A stretch of 64,000 nucleotides of DNA from NCBI GenBank assembly GCA_015680685.1, contig MNCI01005541.1, forward strand, positions 111,228 to 175,227, written 5' to 3'. The position numbers and the translations under genes are program-made. The DNA comes from Gnetum montanum. Taxonomy: Eukaryota > Streptophyta > Gnetopsida > Gnetales > Gnetaceae. How positions within the stretch are numbered: position 1 is the first letter of the stretch; each line of letters starts with the position of its first letter. Shown piece by piece: positions 45,693 through 57,999 of this stretch. A model generated the notes under the pieces. That model had not been told where the DNA came from, did no database searches, and saw only the letters and a program-made list of their open reading frames with translations.

Positions 45693-46057
45693 CAACCTAG
45701 GACATGTACAGAAAACTAGGAATAGATACTTATCGCCAATAGAATAGAATATCTTTACATTTTCATTACACTTAGACTTAGAATTTATAATCATATTCAC
45801 CTTGTTGGCACTTAGCATATTTCACCTTGTTGGCACTTAGCATATTTCAAGCCAAACAACAACAATACATCATATACCTCACTAAGAATTAAACCATAAG
45901 ATTTACACCTCGCTAACTCTAAGTGAGAAGATAATGATCACAAACCTAATATCAACTCACTAGTATATTGACATTGTCTATCCATGGATTACGATCTAGT
46001 TCCATGTAAACACTTGTGACTTTATGGTTGAGTGTTGGAATACCCAACTTCTCATCA

Positions 46058-46105
46058 CCTATGATATTGCATTTGCAATATTGTAGCCTTATTTATTAAC
46101 TGTTC
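46058..46105 (-). repeat. E2 left LTR, piece 3 (end)
   Basis: The final 48 bases contain a GATATTGCATTTGCAATATT palindrome and end GTTCATCA, directly followed by the decayed polypurine tract of E2. Confidence 0.6.
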
Positions 46106-46917
46106 ATCAGACCCTCATGATGGACTAAAAACTAATCCTCAAGTTAAACAAATTGGAATTGTGTTTGTTACAAAATTTGTGGGAATGATAAATTAACTGA
46201 CTAAGTGATTTGTTATAAAATTTTATTTGAATTATTACAAAGAATTAACAAAAATCTAAACATACATAAAAAATTTACAAAAGTTACTAGATTTCTCATA
46301 AATGCTAGTAAACAATCTTTAAGTTGACTATTGTGATGGTGGCTTCTTTGGTCTCAAAGGCTCTTACAATGGTTCGACTAATGCTCCTCTTTTTATCCAG
46401 AAATCTTCCAAGAGCATCCTAAAAATTTCATCCTCGATTCATGGATATCCTATAGTATAAGCAAGCTTGGCCAAATTAGCAGTCATTAGAACATCTCACA
46501 AATACAATAATATTATAAACATCTTGTTAACTTGCATAGACTAGGCAACATAAGTAGTGTGCTCAACCTCAAATATCCACAACCGTTCCATAGTCTCTTA
46601 GTAATTAGCCATTTTTTTTATCATTTTCTTTGCAACATCTCTTTGTCATTCTTTTAGAGTTTTTTGCTAGTCTAATTGTGAAGTTGATACTCACATTTAT
46701 AAACAGAAAACATGATGGCAACTTGCTATTCTAGCTCACTCTTAGGCTTGCCTACTATTAACATGGTAAGATTTGCATATTGGAGGTTAAGTAGTTCCAT
46801 GTATTATATCATGTTCTTGATCTATAGTTCCTCAATCTTGATTTTAACTTGATTAATTGCATTTATTCTATCAAGGATACTTTAATAATAAAGATTATCA
46901 AGCAATCTCACTACTAG
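46106..46917 (-). pseudogene. E2 3' ORF remnant
   Basis: Minus-strand remains of the accessory 3' ORF: Pro-rich tail near 46330-46450 and coiled-coil part near 46560-46900, with matches to E8 (48799-48997) around 46790-46880. Many stops. Gag and pol of E2 are not present; LTR-like sequence starts near 46918. Confidence 0.5.
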
Positions 46918-46947
46918 ACGTACCTAGCAATTAGCTACTAGGATTAC

Positions 46948-47889
46948 CAAGCCAATGCATATTTAATGTTTGAGATTATGTTGCATTCATTTTGCCAATA
47001 ATTTCACCATGCATGAAAACATAGATATCTAATACAAAAGTAGTAAATAAATGCAAGAAAATTAAATGTATTCCAAGGTAAAATGTTGCAATGGATAGAA
47101 ATTAATATCAATTTTATTGTCATCATGGAAGCATCCAAGTATAATCTAGTTGAATAAGACATCAGATAATTAACTCAAACCCATACTATTGATATTTGCT
47201 AACTACTACAAGCAATGAAAAATCAAACTACAATAATTTAGTTAAGCTACTAACCAAATGGTGTCATAAATATAGCTAGTGATATGTATTCATAGTCATG
47301 ACTAGACTTGTTAAGGCATAGTTAATAAATGAGGCTATCATACCGTAGATGCGATATTGCATTTGCAATGTCGTAAATGTAATGTAGTAGTAGTTAGTTT
47401 TACCTATAAATACTATCCATATACTACACTTATGATAAATGTAGCATGTAGCTAAGCTATTGCAATTTCATAAATGTAGTAGATGGATAGTATTTATATG
47501 TAATACTAATACTGTTTTATTACATTTGCAACAACACAAATGCAATATCGCATCTATGATATCATAGCCTCATTTATTAACTATTCCTTAACAAGTCTAG
47601 TCATGATTATAAATACATATCACTAGTTTCCTTTATTGCACTATTTGGCCATGGGTTTGAGTCAATTATCTAATGTCTTATTCAAGTAGATTATATTTGG
47701 ATGCTTCCAAGATGACAATAAAATCAATATTAATTTCTATCCATTACATCATTTTTCCTTGGAATAGATTTACTTTTCTTGCATTTATTTACTACTTTTG
47801 TATTAGATATATTTATGTTTTCATACATGGTAAAATCATTAGTGAAATGAATGCAGCATAATCTCAAACACTAAATGTGCATTAGCTTG
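46948..47889. repeat. Long inverted repeat of LTR sequence, 33-bp spacer
   Basis: The left arm 46948-47434 and right arm 47468-47889 are inverted copies of each other with scattered mismatches and indels. Examples are AATGTTTGAGATTATG against CATAATCTCAAACACT, and GTTAATAAATGAGGCTAT against ATAGCCTCATTTATTAAC. The content is U3-R LTR sequence of the E2/E6 type in both orientations. The right arm ends where E8 inserted. RNA from this stretch would fold into a long hairpin. Confidence 0.8.
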
Positions 47890-48798
47890 TGACGTGTGGC
47901 AAGTATTTGCTATGCCCAACCATAAGAATCACAAGCATTCACTAGCAATTTGGTCAAACTCTATAGACTTAGTTATCCAAGTGACCAATATTCCTAAATA
48001 GTGAATTGTGTAGTTGTAAGGTCATTGTCTTATTAACTTAGACTTGTGGGTTAACGCTACATATGATTAAGTGTGTGTTAAGGCACATTATATATATTTT
48101 TATAAGTATTTTTATATTTTCTCCTAACAACTAGATAACTAAGTAAAGATTGAGTAATTAAATGTTTAGCTAATTAACTAGTCGATTAATTAACTTATCC
48201 TAACATGAAGCTACCATTTCCACTTGTTGTACACATCTCGAACTAGTGTTAACACTGCTAGGTTAGCAAGTGGCTATTACTGGGCTTACCAAATATCCAC
48301 TATTGGGATTACCAAGTGTTAACACGTTATGCTCGAAGTGGTCGTACTCACGTGTTTATGATTAACAACATTAATAAGATTAATTATTTAATTATGAAAT
48401 TAATGGAAAATGCAAGTATAGTAAGTGCATCAAAGTAGAGTTAAGCTAGTCTAAGTGCTGCAATGGATTTAGGAAATCTCAATTTTATTATTGTTCATGC
48501 TAGTACGTTTAGGTACATATGTACTTGAATAAAATTCCATACAATCTCTTAGATCCACACTACAAGCACTCAAAGAGAAAATATTCTAGCTTTAGGGAAC
48601 TGAAACTACAAGAGTTTGACTACAACTATGACTTAACATCCATAAATGCAAGGGATGCATGCATTTATATAGATAATAACTGTATTAGCATCTACGTATC
48701 TACATCAACTCATCCTACCATGAGTCGATGGGGATACATTGATGAGGCTGCATCAATAGGCATGCGTCAACATAGCCTATCTTATTGGTGTCTCATCA
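47890..48798 (-). repeat. E8 3' LTR
   Basis: It runs TGACGTGTGGCA to TCTCATCA (909 bp). U5 motifs such as GGGATTACCAAGTG lie near 48304. The R hairpin arms are AATTTTATT (48482) and AATAAAATT near 48529, again paired. U3 has CATCAATAGG/CATTGATG-type repeats (48725-48775). The 109-codon plus-strand frame inside is not a gene. Confidence 0.88.
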
Positions 48799-48997
48799 TA
48801 TTGAAGATTAGCAAGCTCTATATATTCAGTCATCTCTTTGATTCGTAACTCCTTAAGGTGGTTTTCAACTTTGTTAAACTTGTTTATTCCATCAAAGATG
48901 GATTGTCATACATCACCTCTTTGTTGGAGTTGTTGGAATATCTCATTCATTTTCACTTTTGCCAATTGAATTTCTTTTCCATTGACTTCTTTGAGAA

Positions 48998-51250
48998 GCG
49001 TTAAACCCCAAAATTGGTAGTTTTTAAATCTTAATTACATATTGTTAATTATTTAACTAATGTTTAATTAATGTTTATTTTAGTTATTTTAATTAGTTTT
49101 AGTTTANCAAACTATATATATTATATGTAAACTATATAGATATTATATATATATTAAAATTAGGGCACTTGGCGACAGCTTCTNATAGTGATAAGTATTA
49201 GTTTATTAATTTGTATTGCTAGTTTATTTTAGTTTAATTAATATCTTATATAAATATTATATACAATTATATATTATATAAATATCATACTATACATTAT
49301 GTATATTATATATAAATATATATACATTATATAAACATCATACATAATTATATTATATAACATGATTATATAATATATAATTATATATTACACAAACTAT
49401 ATATATTATATGTAAACTATATAGATATTATATATATATTAAAATTAGGGCACTTGGCGACAGCTTCGTCACCCACGATGGCAGCTGGAGCTCCAACATA
49501 AATGTTCTGCAGCTCATGGAAACGTGAAGGAAAGAGACCCAGTCACTAATCTCTACTATAGAGGTCATAGAATCTGGGTTGCTGTGATGTAGGATCTTCT
49601 TCAAAAGGTACTAGCCAACGCAAAACAAGCTCTGCTAACCAGATACTCAGCTAGTAGCTTAGCAACATTCATTCATGGCGATGATTTCAGAAATTTTTTA
49701 CCCAAAACAGCCAATCTGCAGTTACATCCAGCACCAGCACTACTACATAGTTAACATAAGAGGAAATGCCTTTCGTTATGGTTGTCATTGACAGTCAGTT
49801 TAACTGCACTGGTTCTCTCTTTCTCTGCAATGTTCCATTCATGGCATGTTGTCCACTATTGTTGTCTGCAACTTGCATCATAGGATCATGCTCATTACAG
49901 ATCCACATTTTACAAAGACAATTTCGTTGAAATCATTCACATGAATGAGACCAAATTTGTAGAAAGATGGCAGAGGACATGTTTATACAGGGCTGCACAT
50001 GGTGAAGAGAGCCAAGAAAGCATAGTAAGAAAGTAAAGCTGGATCTGCATCAGCGTTAGCCATGGGAGAAGAGACTAGCTCTTGTTGCACACATGTTGTG
50101 GTGAATTACATTTATGATCCCCTTTATGACCAATCTTTAAGCTGCAACTTTTGCTATAATTAAATGCCCTGCTATAAAAATAGTATATATTTTCACAGGA
50201 AACACAGGTTCATTTATGAGAGATTTCAAGATTCTGCATGGTGAATGAAGGATGTTGCTGGAATCAGCTTTGGCGAAATCGTGTTTGGATTAAGACACCT
50301 AGAAGAACAAGAGAAACTGTAGCACATGGAGTGGAGTCAATGCAGAGTAACCAACAATAATGCCATCAACGATTCTACTGCTGCTGAATCCTGTTGATGA
50401 TGGAAGGATACCCAGTTTGGTAGTCCAGTCTGAGCCAAATCCACGATTAGAATGGGCTATGCCTAGATACTAAAAATGGAAATGACAATAATGACAATGA
50501 CGAGATTGCTATTCAAGTGTAGCCACATGATTGACTATTCTTCTTAGCAACAATAGGGCCAGCTGGTCGTTCTTTTGGCAGGGAAGATCAACACCAACGT
50601 GGAGCATCATATATGCCTCTTCTGCCGCTTGCATGATAATTTAAAACAAAGAATGCCCAACTTGACATTTACCCCTACTATTACGGATTGGTGTCTTATC
50701 AATCCATTATTAAAATAATTATTTTTATAATATTATTAGAGTATAAATACTCCTTCAAACTTTGTACCGTTTGTGCAACTTGGCTCTGAAACCCAATGAG
50801 CACCAAAGGTGTGTACCTAGAATTGATACCAAAACAAATCCATGTCAAGTTGAAGTTCAATTCCCCTTGAAGAATTATTATGTGAGGATTTGTTAAGCTT
50901 TGTGGCAATTAAAGACCATTAGAGTCCATTGTTGGGCTGTCAAGGTGGCTACATTGTGGAAATAGCAAGGCAAAATCACAAGATTAGTTGAAGTCTCCCT
51001 TGTAATTCTCATCATCATCTATGCTTGTAACTTTGACTTTAATTTGATTTAATTATAAATCTTTATTCTTGAACTTGTGATTAAAAGTTAGGGTAAAAAT
51101 TTATGATTTTACTTATGAGTGACAGGCATAAGTGTGGAATTTAATTGGATTTGATTCTAATTATTTATTGTCTTTATGATTTCTTTAACTTTTTAACCAT
51201 TCCTCCACAGGATATGACTTGCGGGTCAGTCACAAACAAAGTGACTTCTC
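48998..51250. other. 2.2-kb insertion of unknown origin in E8
   Basis: This block has no match to the Athila-like copies. It interrupts the 3' ORF. TGACTTCT occurs at 48980 and again at 51240, a possible 8-bp target duplication. It contains very AT-rich repeats (49020-49440) and a mixed-composition part (49470-50640) with GC-richer words such as GATGGCAGCTGGAGCTCC. No ORF over 70 codons or known domain was recognised. It could be another transposon type or host DNA. Confidence 0.55.
49107..49184. repeat. 75-bp perfect duplicate bounded by N bases
   Basis: Single N bases at 49107 and 49184 bracket a 75-base segment (49108-49182) that is identical to 49393-49467. The exact match between Ns suggests an assembly patch rather than a biological repeat. 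Confidence 0.75.
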
Positions 51251-52854
51251 TATAATGAATGAAAGATAAATTTTAAAGGTATCTAGCACCAAATTTTGCT
51301 TGGCTGATCAAGAAGCCCAACCTAGTCTAAGCATCCATCTTAATGGTACTTCTTTAGCAAAGGGCATGGACTTCCTTCATTAAGAGATTATGATTTTCAA
51401 CTACCAACCTTCTCAATTCTAGGTTTACCTTAGCGAGCTACTCTTTCTGCTAGTGTATTAATTCAACCATCTAGTCCTTTTACTGCTCAGTATTTCCTAG
51501 GCAATGATTATTCTTAGTGATGACCAAGTTTGCCTTTTAGACTTGCGATAGGTACTTGTCGATGTTGAAGGTTGTGGCTTCTAATAAGAACATGTCAAAA
51601 ACCACTACTTCCTTTGCATTCTCATCCTTTTAAAGTCTTAACTAAAGCTATTGAAAGCTTCATTTCTTAAAAGCTTTAGCCTAAAAATGATAGGGTCAGA
51701 GAGATGAGCATGCAATTCTACAAATTCAACAACCAACAGTTGATTAACAACAGTGGCCTCCTTCAGTTGTGCATTGAAAATTAATAATTCGTCCCTTGTC
51801 TTAAGAAACTATAACTAGTTTATAGTGATTTCATCTGGGAGATCAAAGATTTTTGAAAGTAATTACTTCATTCCAATAGTTCCTCATGTTGGACAACACT
51901 CATTTGATCACTCCCTGCTCTTGCTAATGTACAGATGTCTACCATAATGGCAATGTTAGGTACTAATACTATAGAAACATTCAAGACTTCGGCCACCCTA
52001 TTGGCCACCATCTCTGCCATTGTCTCTTGACCTTTGTGTTGCATAACTAGGATAGTTGTTCCCTCCTCTTCCTCCAGAATCACAAACAAGGTCATGGCAC
52101 ATCCTAAGATTTCAAGAAATGCTTATCCTAGGATGGACACCATGACCTCCTTGGCATTAGGATTGCACCTTGCGAACACCTAGTTCCTCTAAGTAGAGAA
52201 CAACAAGGTAGTCTCACTATCAAGCTAGTTGATGATCCTTGCAACCTCATTTATGTGGCTCATGGCTAGATGGTAGATTGATGATTCTCCATTACCTCCG
52301 AAGCCTTGTTATTACTGCAACTACTACTCTCAAATTTTTTTTATGCATTCTACAATTGCGAGCATTTTGGATATGGTTTTAGGTGGTGGTGGTGGCTGCT
52401 CCTCTTCCTGCAGCTTGGATGCTATCTTATCTTTCATCATTTCCTATCATGATGCAATAGGAGCATGATGGACTACATCATTAGCATAGCACACTATCCC
52501 TCCCCTCTTGTAAACTTTGAAAATGAGACATGGAAAGGGAAGCATATTCCTTCCCTTCTCATTTTCTTTAAAGCATTTTTCAATCTCTAGATAAATGAGT
52601 TAGGGAAAGTTAATCAAGAATTTACTACTTAAAGTAGTGCATGCCTTGGCAAAGAAGGATGTCACCTTGCTAGACCTCATCGTTGGATTCAGGTGATAGG
52701 TTGCAGTCTTGAAATATGCATGCTCTACCTTTGTGAGAACACTATACTCCTTATAGTCCACTCCATAGCAATGTTGGATCCATTCTTTCTTAGCTTTAGG
52801 ATCTACCTATGTAGAAATTTCAACTAGCTTTACCCTCATATCTAGCAACCTAAG

Positions 52855-53661
52855 TGAAGAGCTGCGATATCGTGTACGTGATATCGCGTCGGCCCCTGCA
52901 ATATCGCGTACACGATATCACAGCCCATCACCAGGTCTATAAATAAGAGGTAGCTTTCCCTTGTTCAAACATCTAGAGTTAGCCCTTAGCCAAACTATAG
53001 CAGTTTTACCATTCCAGAGTTAGAATAATTTCCATGTGCCCGCAGTAGGAGTCTCAAAGTGAACGGATCTTTATTCGAGCAAATTGTACCTGAGCACACG
53101 TTTGTGCACGGCAATAAAGACAAACTTTCTGATAAACCTTGCAACATGTGAACTAAGCTAAATAGGGTTTAATTAGTGTTAAATGTTTAAATGCTTTCCT
53201 AGATAATCAATCTCTCTCAACCCTTCTCTCCTAGTTAAGTGCATTCAATACAACCGCTTCGAGCATGTGTGTAACGCTTGGTAACCCAGTAACGAGTAGC
53301 ATTTGGTAATCTCAGTAGCATTGCACTAGTTCAGGGTGTGTGCAGCAAGTGGGAACGGATACTGACGCTAGGAAAATTAGAACTTAGTTAGCTAATAGTT
53401 AATGAAAGTTAGCCACTGAGTCTCTTCACCCTTCCCTACTAGCATAGGTGTTAAAAAGATAAAAGATATAAAAATCACATACCTCAAACTTACTTAACCA
53501 TACAACCATGACAATACAAGTAAGTTTGGAAGGACAACGATTAATTAACCTTAAGTGCTCCATTAGGGCGCGTAAGCACTTAGTCCTTGGAGTTCAACCA
53601 GATCGCGCGTGAGACACTCGTATTCGTATGGTTGAGTATAGGGGTACCTCACCACTCATCA
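52855..53661 (+). repeat. E9: solo LTR of an Athila-like element
   Basis: A single LTR (807 bp, TGAAGAGCTGCG to CACTCATCA) with perfect TSD CTAAG (52850-52854 and 53662-53666). U3 starts with repeated GATATCGCG-type palindromes (52864-52920). The TATA box is at 52938-52945, the R hairpin at 53068-53120, and U5 has the motif TTGGTAACCCAGTA at 53278. It is well preserved and CpG-containing, so it is fairly young. Confidence 0.95.
53068..53120 (+). promoter_or_regulatory. R-region hairpin with poly(A) signal (E9)
   Basis: TCTTTATT (53068-53075) pairs with AATAAAGA (53113-53120). The inner hairpin is GCACA (53094-53098), loop CGTT, TGTGC (53103-53107). Confidence 0.65.
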
Positions 53662-54179
53662 CTAAGGGACTCTGCAATGGCCTTAACTAAGTAGAAGATG
53701 ATGGTGTCTTTGATCTTTATGGATGTGTCTCCCTATCAATTATTCCAAAACAAGTAAGTCTTCCCCATGTACCATTCTTCACTATTGAAGAGAATGGACA
53801 ACATGGGAGACCCTTGTAGTTGTGTGTAGAATTCTTTTAGTGCTAATTCCAAGAAGGATCCCAACTTAAACTCTTGGAGAATGGAACTTTGGACATTCTT
53901 GGTTCTTATTTTCTCTGGGCAGACCTCCATGAGGGCAACTTCAAGGTTAGGCCTTGGCTTAGGAACTTCATTCTACTTGGATTGGCTTGTTTCTATAGAG
54001 GAAATTTGTCAAACATATTTCACTTCAGGCTTCTAGTAAAGAGGTTCAATGGCATGGATTGCCTCCTATGCTTGCTCTTGAGGTTACTGTGGTTGTAGCT
54101 GCTCATCTCTTCCTCTTCTTGGTCGCTTCTCCCTAAGCTGTAAAGGCCCTTCCATCTACAGTCCTTATTTTGGTGTCAT

Positions 54180-56160
54180 CTATGATTACAAACATGATCC
54201 ATGATTAGCTTATTACTACATAACCCTTCATTATTGTGATATCTTTCTCATTAGATCAGGTTATGTTTGACTTGTTTGTGATCTTGGCTAGTTGGATTAT
54301 TCTAATATTATTTTATTTACTAGTTATTGGAGTTTATGTAATGGTCTTAACCCTTTATGATAGTTGATTTTTAATATTATTTTAATAGTATGACCATGGG
54401 GATTTAAAGAAATTTTGAAAAATTTTCTACCAAAAACCAAAGATTTATGTCCCCCATAATGTAGAGCTTTCCTTTGGTAGCATAAGGATCAAAAAATGGA
54501 CTAAATCAAGTTAACGGTTTGAGAGTTATGGCTCTTTGAAGATGTTTGGACTTTAAAAATTTTGAAAAAGTCCTCTTGCTTCTATGAGAAATGATGCAAA
54601 AATTGTTAAGTTTCATGTGTATATATACTATTTTTGTACTACGTTGATGAGGCTACATCAACTCATCCCACTACATCGATGTAGTTGTTCGTAGCCAACT
54701 TTTACATTGGAAAAGTCAAAATTTTTAGATGAGTTTTGGGATGAAATAAGAGCCTAATGGAAGCCAAAAAAAATATAGAATGATGGCAATAGCAAGGAAG
54801 AGGGTAATGTTGTCTTGGAAAAAGTAGTTTGAGCAAGTTTGAATTAATTTAACATGCCAAAATTAAGCAAATCTAGATTTTTGAATGCAAGTAGATGAGA
54901 TTGATCATACAATTGATCATTAGATAGAAATTTTAACTTAAGGAAGACCAAAGGAAATGCAACTATGTCCTCCCCAAAGCAAGTGTATGCCCATGATGCC
55001 CTTGCATGCCCTCATCCCAAGGAGTTCATAGGCACCAAGGATGATTAATGGTTAATTCAAATTAAAATTCATACCCAATGGAGTAAATATCATAGGATTA
55101 TGGGATCTGCACAACAAATATGCCAAACAATCATGATATTAGGTAGTGGGATTGTGTGTCATGAGCCATGAATGATGGTAGAGAGAGAGAATGGTAAGAG
55201 ATCCTTATCCTGGTCACACGAAGTTCTTGTAAAGTGTTTGATTAAGATGATTTGATACCATCCCATCCGTAGTTTAGACTAATTCCATCCACTTTCAGTG
55301 ACTTCACATTGTCATATCTTGATACTTCGACCATCAAGAGTTCATGACAATTCCCATAGGACAATCACAACTCCAAGAGAAGAAGGATGATAAGGACCTT
55401 AGTTAGAGGGGTGTCTTTAGGCATGGGTAACATGTCTTTCCAATCTCATAACCAGTGCTTGTAGCCCATTATTTTATCTAAGGGATGTACTTTAAGTTCC
55501 CTTGTGTTTGTTTTTTTTTTTTTTAACTAGAACCACACCATGCAAATATGTGCTTCCTTTAATGGTCAACATGAGGTGTGATGAGATACCAATGAAGAAG
55601 AATCACAAAACTTGAGAAAGAAGTTGGGAAAAGAATATGATAAGTCCCCTTGAAGCCATACCCTTTCTCATTCCTTCTTGGTTCATTCTAAGTCTATGAA
55701 GTAGCCAGATCATTGGTTACTTTTAGTTTTAATTGGAATGACCTCATGTTCCTAAGATATAGAGTCTTTGTAGAATGAATGGAATGGATGGATGTTGTCG
55801 TCTCACTGCTTGTTATCATGAGAAAATTAACAACTTGTTAATAGAGGCTATAATTCAAAGACAAAAATAATTTGGCCAGTTAGCAACAAACACTTCATTA
55901 ATTTTTTCATTCATTAACTTCTAGTATAACAGCAACAATGACAAAATCAAAGATTCCATATAAAATAAGATAAAGCACTAAAAAAGAAGATGAAAGAAAA
56001 GGAAAGGAAAAATATATAAAATAATTGATAAAATAATTAAGAAAATTTAAAACATATGGAGAACAATGTAAAATAAAAATGGTGAAAAAAAATGGCTTAG
56101 TCCTCACAAGGTGTTAACATGGATAATCATCTCCCCCACAACTAAGTTGAGAGGAGGAGA
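54180..56160 (-). other. E8 noncoding region between pol and 3' ORF
   Basis: Conserved landmarks are colinear with E5: a CCTCCCCAAAGC segment (54970), AACCACACCATGCAAA (55531-55546), A-rich low complexity (55940-56095) and the second purine motif (CATCTCCCCCA at 56128-56139, plus strand). No ORF recognised. Confidence 0.6.
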
Positions 56161-57490
56161 TCTGAAAAATAGAGCATGCTTGTTCGAGTGTTGAGGTGTC
56201 AGAGCCATAAGTTACATGAGGTTCTAGGAAAGGTTTTACTCATTAGATGTTGACCAATAGCCATTTCTCTAGGTTTGAAGGGCGGTATATGGTCATGGCA
56301 CTTGAAGGGAAAGTTGCATGAATTATGTAAGGTCATTTCCATAACATTTGGAATTTAGTATGTTGAGGTGCATGCATGGGGTTCCAATAGAGGACCTTAT
56401 CATCAAGTTGAAACTTAACTCTCCCTATTCATACATTGTGACATTGTTTGGCATGTGCATGTGGTTCCAATAGAGGACCTTATCATCAAGTTGAAACTTA
56501 ACTCTTCCTATTCATGCATCATGACGTTGTTTGGCATGTGCCTTGTGCAATTCATTCAGTGTCATGAGGCATTCTTGGTGTGCTAGATCAAGGTGAAGGT
56601 CAAGATCAAAAGCTATTGAAACTGTACAGAGATTAGCTTAGATTGGAAGTTTGGATAACTTCTTATACACCAACTTAGAAGGAGAATATCATATAGGAAG
56701 TTTCCATGTAGATTGATAAGCCCATAGAGCATCATTGAGTTTTGTGCTCTAGTCCTTCCTATACTTACTAATTGTATATGTTAGGATCTAGGTTATCTCC
56801 CTATTAGTAACTTTAGCTTGATTGTTAGCTTGGGGGTAATGGGGAGTTATTAGTTTATGTTGCATCCCCAAGTATTGCGTCAGTTTTTTAAAAGTAACCC
56901 TTGTAAAGTGAGTTCCATTATCAAAAATAAGTGCTCTTGGCACACCAAACCTATTTACCACACTTTATTGAATAAACTGTGCTACAGTAGAAGATGAACA
57001 ATCAGTGACAACTACAACTTCAATCCATTTGGTGTAGTAGTCAACAACTACAATGATGTATGCCTTTTTATTAAACATGGGAGTGATAAGTCTCATGAAG
57101 TCAATGCACTAGATGTTAAAGGGTTCCAATGGTTGAATCCACTATTGGGATCCCTTTATTTAGGCTAACATTCCTCTATCTCATTAGCAATGTTCACATG
57201 AATGGGAGAAATGGTGGGCATCCTTGAAAATGATAGGTCAAAAGTATCCTACCATGAGGATTTTAGAAGTTATCCTCCTACCTCCATAATGATCCCCACA
57301 AAGACTTTCATGAGCATCCTCAAGGATTCATAGTTGATCAACATCCAGTACACACCATTGTACTAAGCGACTAGCACAAACCTTGTAACGGTTGTCTTGG
57401 ATCTTCATGTAGTATTTGGCTTGGTAAAGAAACTATTGTTTCTTCTTATTATCACATTCATATGGAGCCTTCTGAGTAAGAAGATAGGAG
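56161..57490 (-). pseudogene. E8 integrase
   Basis: Athila-type integrase with remains of the zinc-binding N-terminus (57440-57180: a KVCA segment, AHESLCGDHYGG and CEHC), the core (57100-56780: KAYIIVVVDYYTKW and an LIFDNGTHF-like block) and the C-terminal part (56770-56570: AYQSTWKLPI and LVYKKLSKLP). Near 56380-56540 a ~75-base stretch is duplicated (AGAGGACCTTATCATCAAG occurs at 56390 and 56473). Stops and shifts throughout. It follows RH as in E5. Confidence 0.82.
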
Positions 57491-57499
57491 AGGAAATCA

Positions 57500-57970
57500 T
57501 TTTATTAGTTGGTACCCCTAGTTTCATGAGCATTACTTGCTTTGACAGAGAGGAGTTCATCTAGGAATTGATTAGATAGAGGTTATATATCCTCTTTACC
57601 ATCACATCGTAACCAAGATAAGTGATTGACGACCATATTCTCAATTTCCTTTTTGTCCACCATCATAAGATTGAACTTTTGTAACATCACCATCCACTGT
57701 ATGACATAGGGACTTACTACTAGTCTATTCATTAGAAAGAAAATTGCATTGTGATCTATGTACATAAAAATTTTGTATCCAAGCACATAATGCCTAAATT
57801 TTTCTAAGGCATACACCACTATCATGAGCTCCTTCTCAGTGGTGCTGTAATTCAATTGTGCATCCACAATACTTATACTTATGCAATGGATATAATAAGG
57901 ATGTTTATATTCATCTAATTATGTTAGTACCACTCCCAATGCATAGTTGAATGCCTCCGTCATGATGTGG
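57500..57970 (-). pseudogene. E8 RNase H domain
   Basis: An open piece of 94 codons (57867-57583) includes DAQLNYSTTEKELMIVVYAL, EKFRHYVLGYKIFMYIDHNA and FFLMNRL, then VDKKEIENMVVNHLSWL. The conserved Asp-His of the family is kept. The first catalytic strand lies upstream in a broken frame (about 57960-57900). Confidence 0.88.
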
Positions 57971-57999
57971 AAGGGTCTAGATTAGTCTAGAACTCATAG

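Larger units (their letters stand above)
35127..46057 (+). mobile_element. E6: Athila-like element lacking RT-INT, carrying E7
   Basis: A plus-strand element with a perfect TSD CCTAT (35122-35126 and 46058-46062). The 5' LTR is cut to its first 162 bases and the PBS and gag start are deleted. Gag core, PR and linker remain. RT, RH and INT are missing between about 38650 and the post-pol purine motif at 38690. The 3' ORF and the full 3' LTR (45039-46057) are present. Solo LTR E7 lies in the noncoding region. Confidence 0.9.
45039..46057 (+). repeat. E6 3' LTR
   Basis: It runs TGATAAAACATT to TTCTCATCA (1019 bp), directly after a decayed polypurine tract (CTATGAGGATA). TATAAATA is near 45139. 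The R hairpin is at 45271-45322. It contains a 149-bp tandem duplication (45395-45543 and 45544-45692). Confidence 0.9.
5594..47434 (-). mobile_element. E2: old minus-strand Athila-like element, split by E3 and E6
   Basis: The left (3') LTR is in three pieces, 5594-6077, 34807-35126 and 46058-46105, which read through in order once the two nested elements are removed (about 850 bp, TGATGAG to GTTCATCA). The decayed polypurine tract (reverse complement, ACCCTCATGAT) follows at 46106. The internal part (46106-46917) holds only 3'-ORF remnants before LTR-like sequence resumes near 46918, so gag and pol are deleted. The right edge lies within the inverted repeat and is uncertain. Confidence 0.6.
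48799..54179 (-). pseudogene. E8 accessory 3' ORF, split by E9 and a foreign block
   Basis: The start codon at 54179 begins MTPK, then a basic REKRPRRGRDEQ stretch. The main domain at 53960-53736 includes the FKLGSFLELALKEFYTQLQG segment and EEWYMGKTYLFWNN, where the Trp codon is still TGG. E9 interrupts at 53661/52855. The domain and coiled coil continue from 52854 to about 51260. The foreign block then splits off the last part (48997-48799). Other stops are present. Comparison with E5 and E6 defines the order. Function unknown. Confidence 0.62.

Noticed and set aside
48519-48848. 109-codon plus-strand open frame
   Set aside because: Lies inside the minus-oriented E8 3' LTR and its junction; equivalent LTRs do not keep it open.
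50770-50840. Copia-type PBS-like word in reverse complement (TTGGTGCTCATTGGGTTT)
   Set aside because: Only a loose resemblance to the TTGGTATCAGAGC context; no LTR boundary or Copia protein nearby.
50699-50908. Possible host gene fragment in the 2.2-kb insert
   Set aside because: A 69-codon frame without recognisable domain or splice pattern; not enough support.
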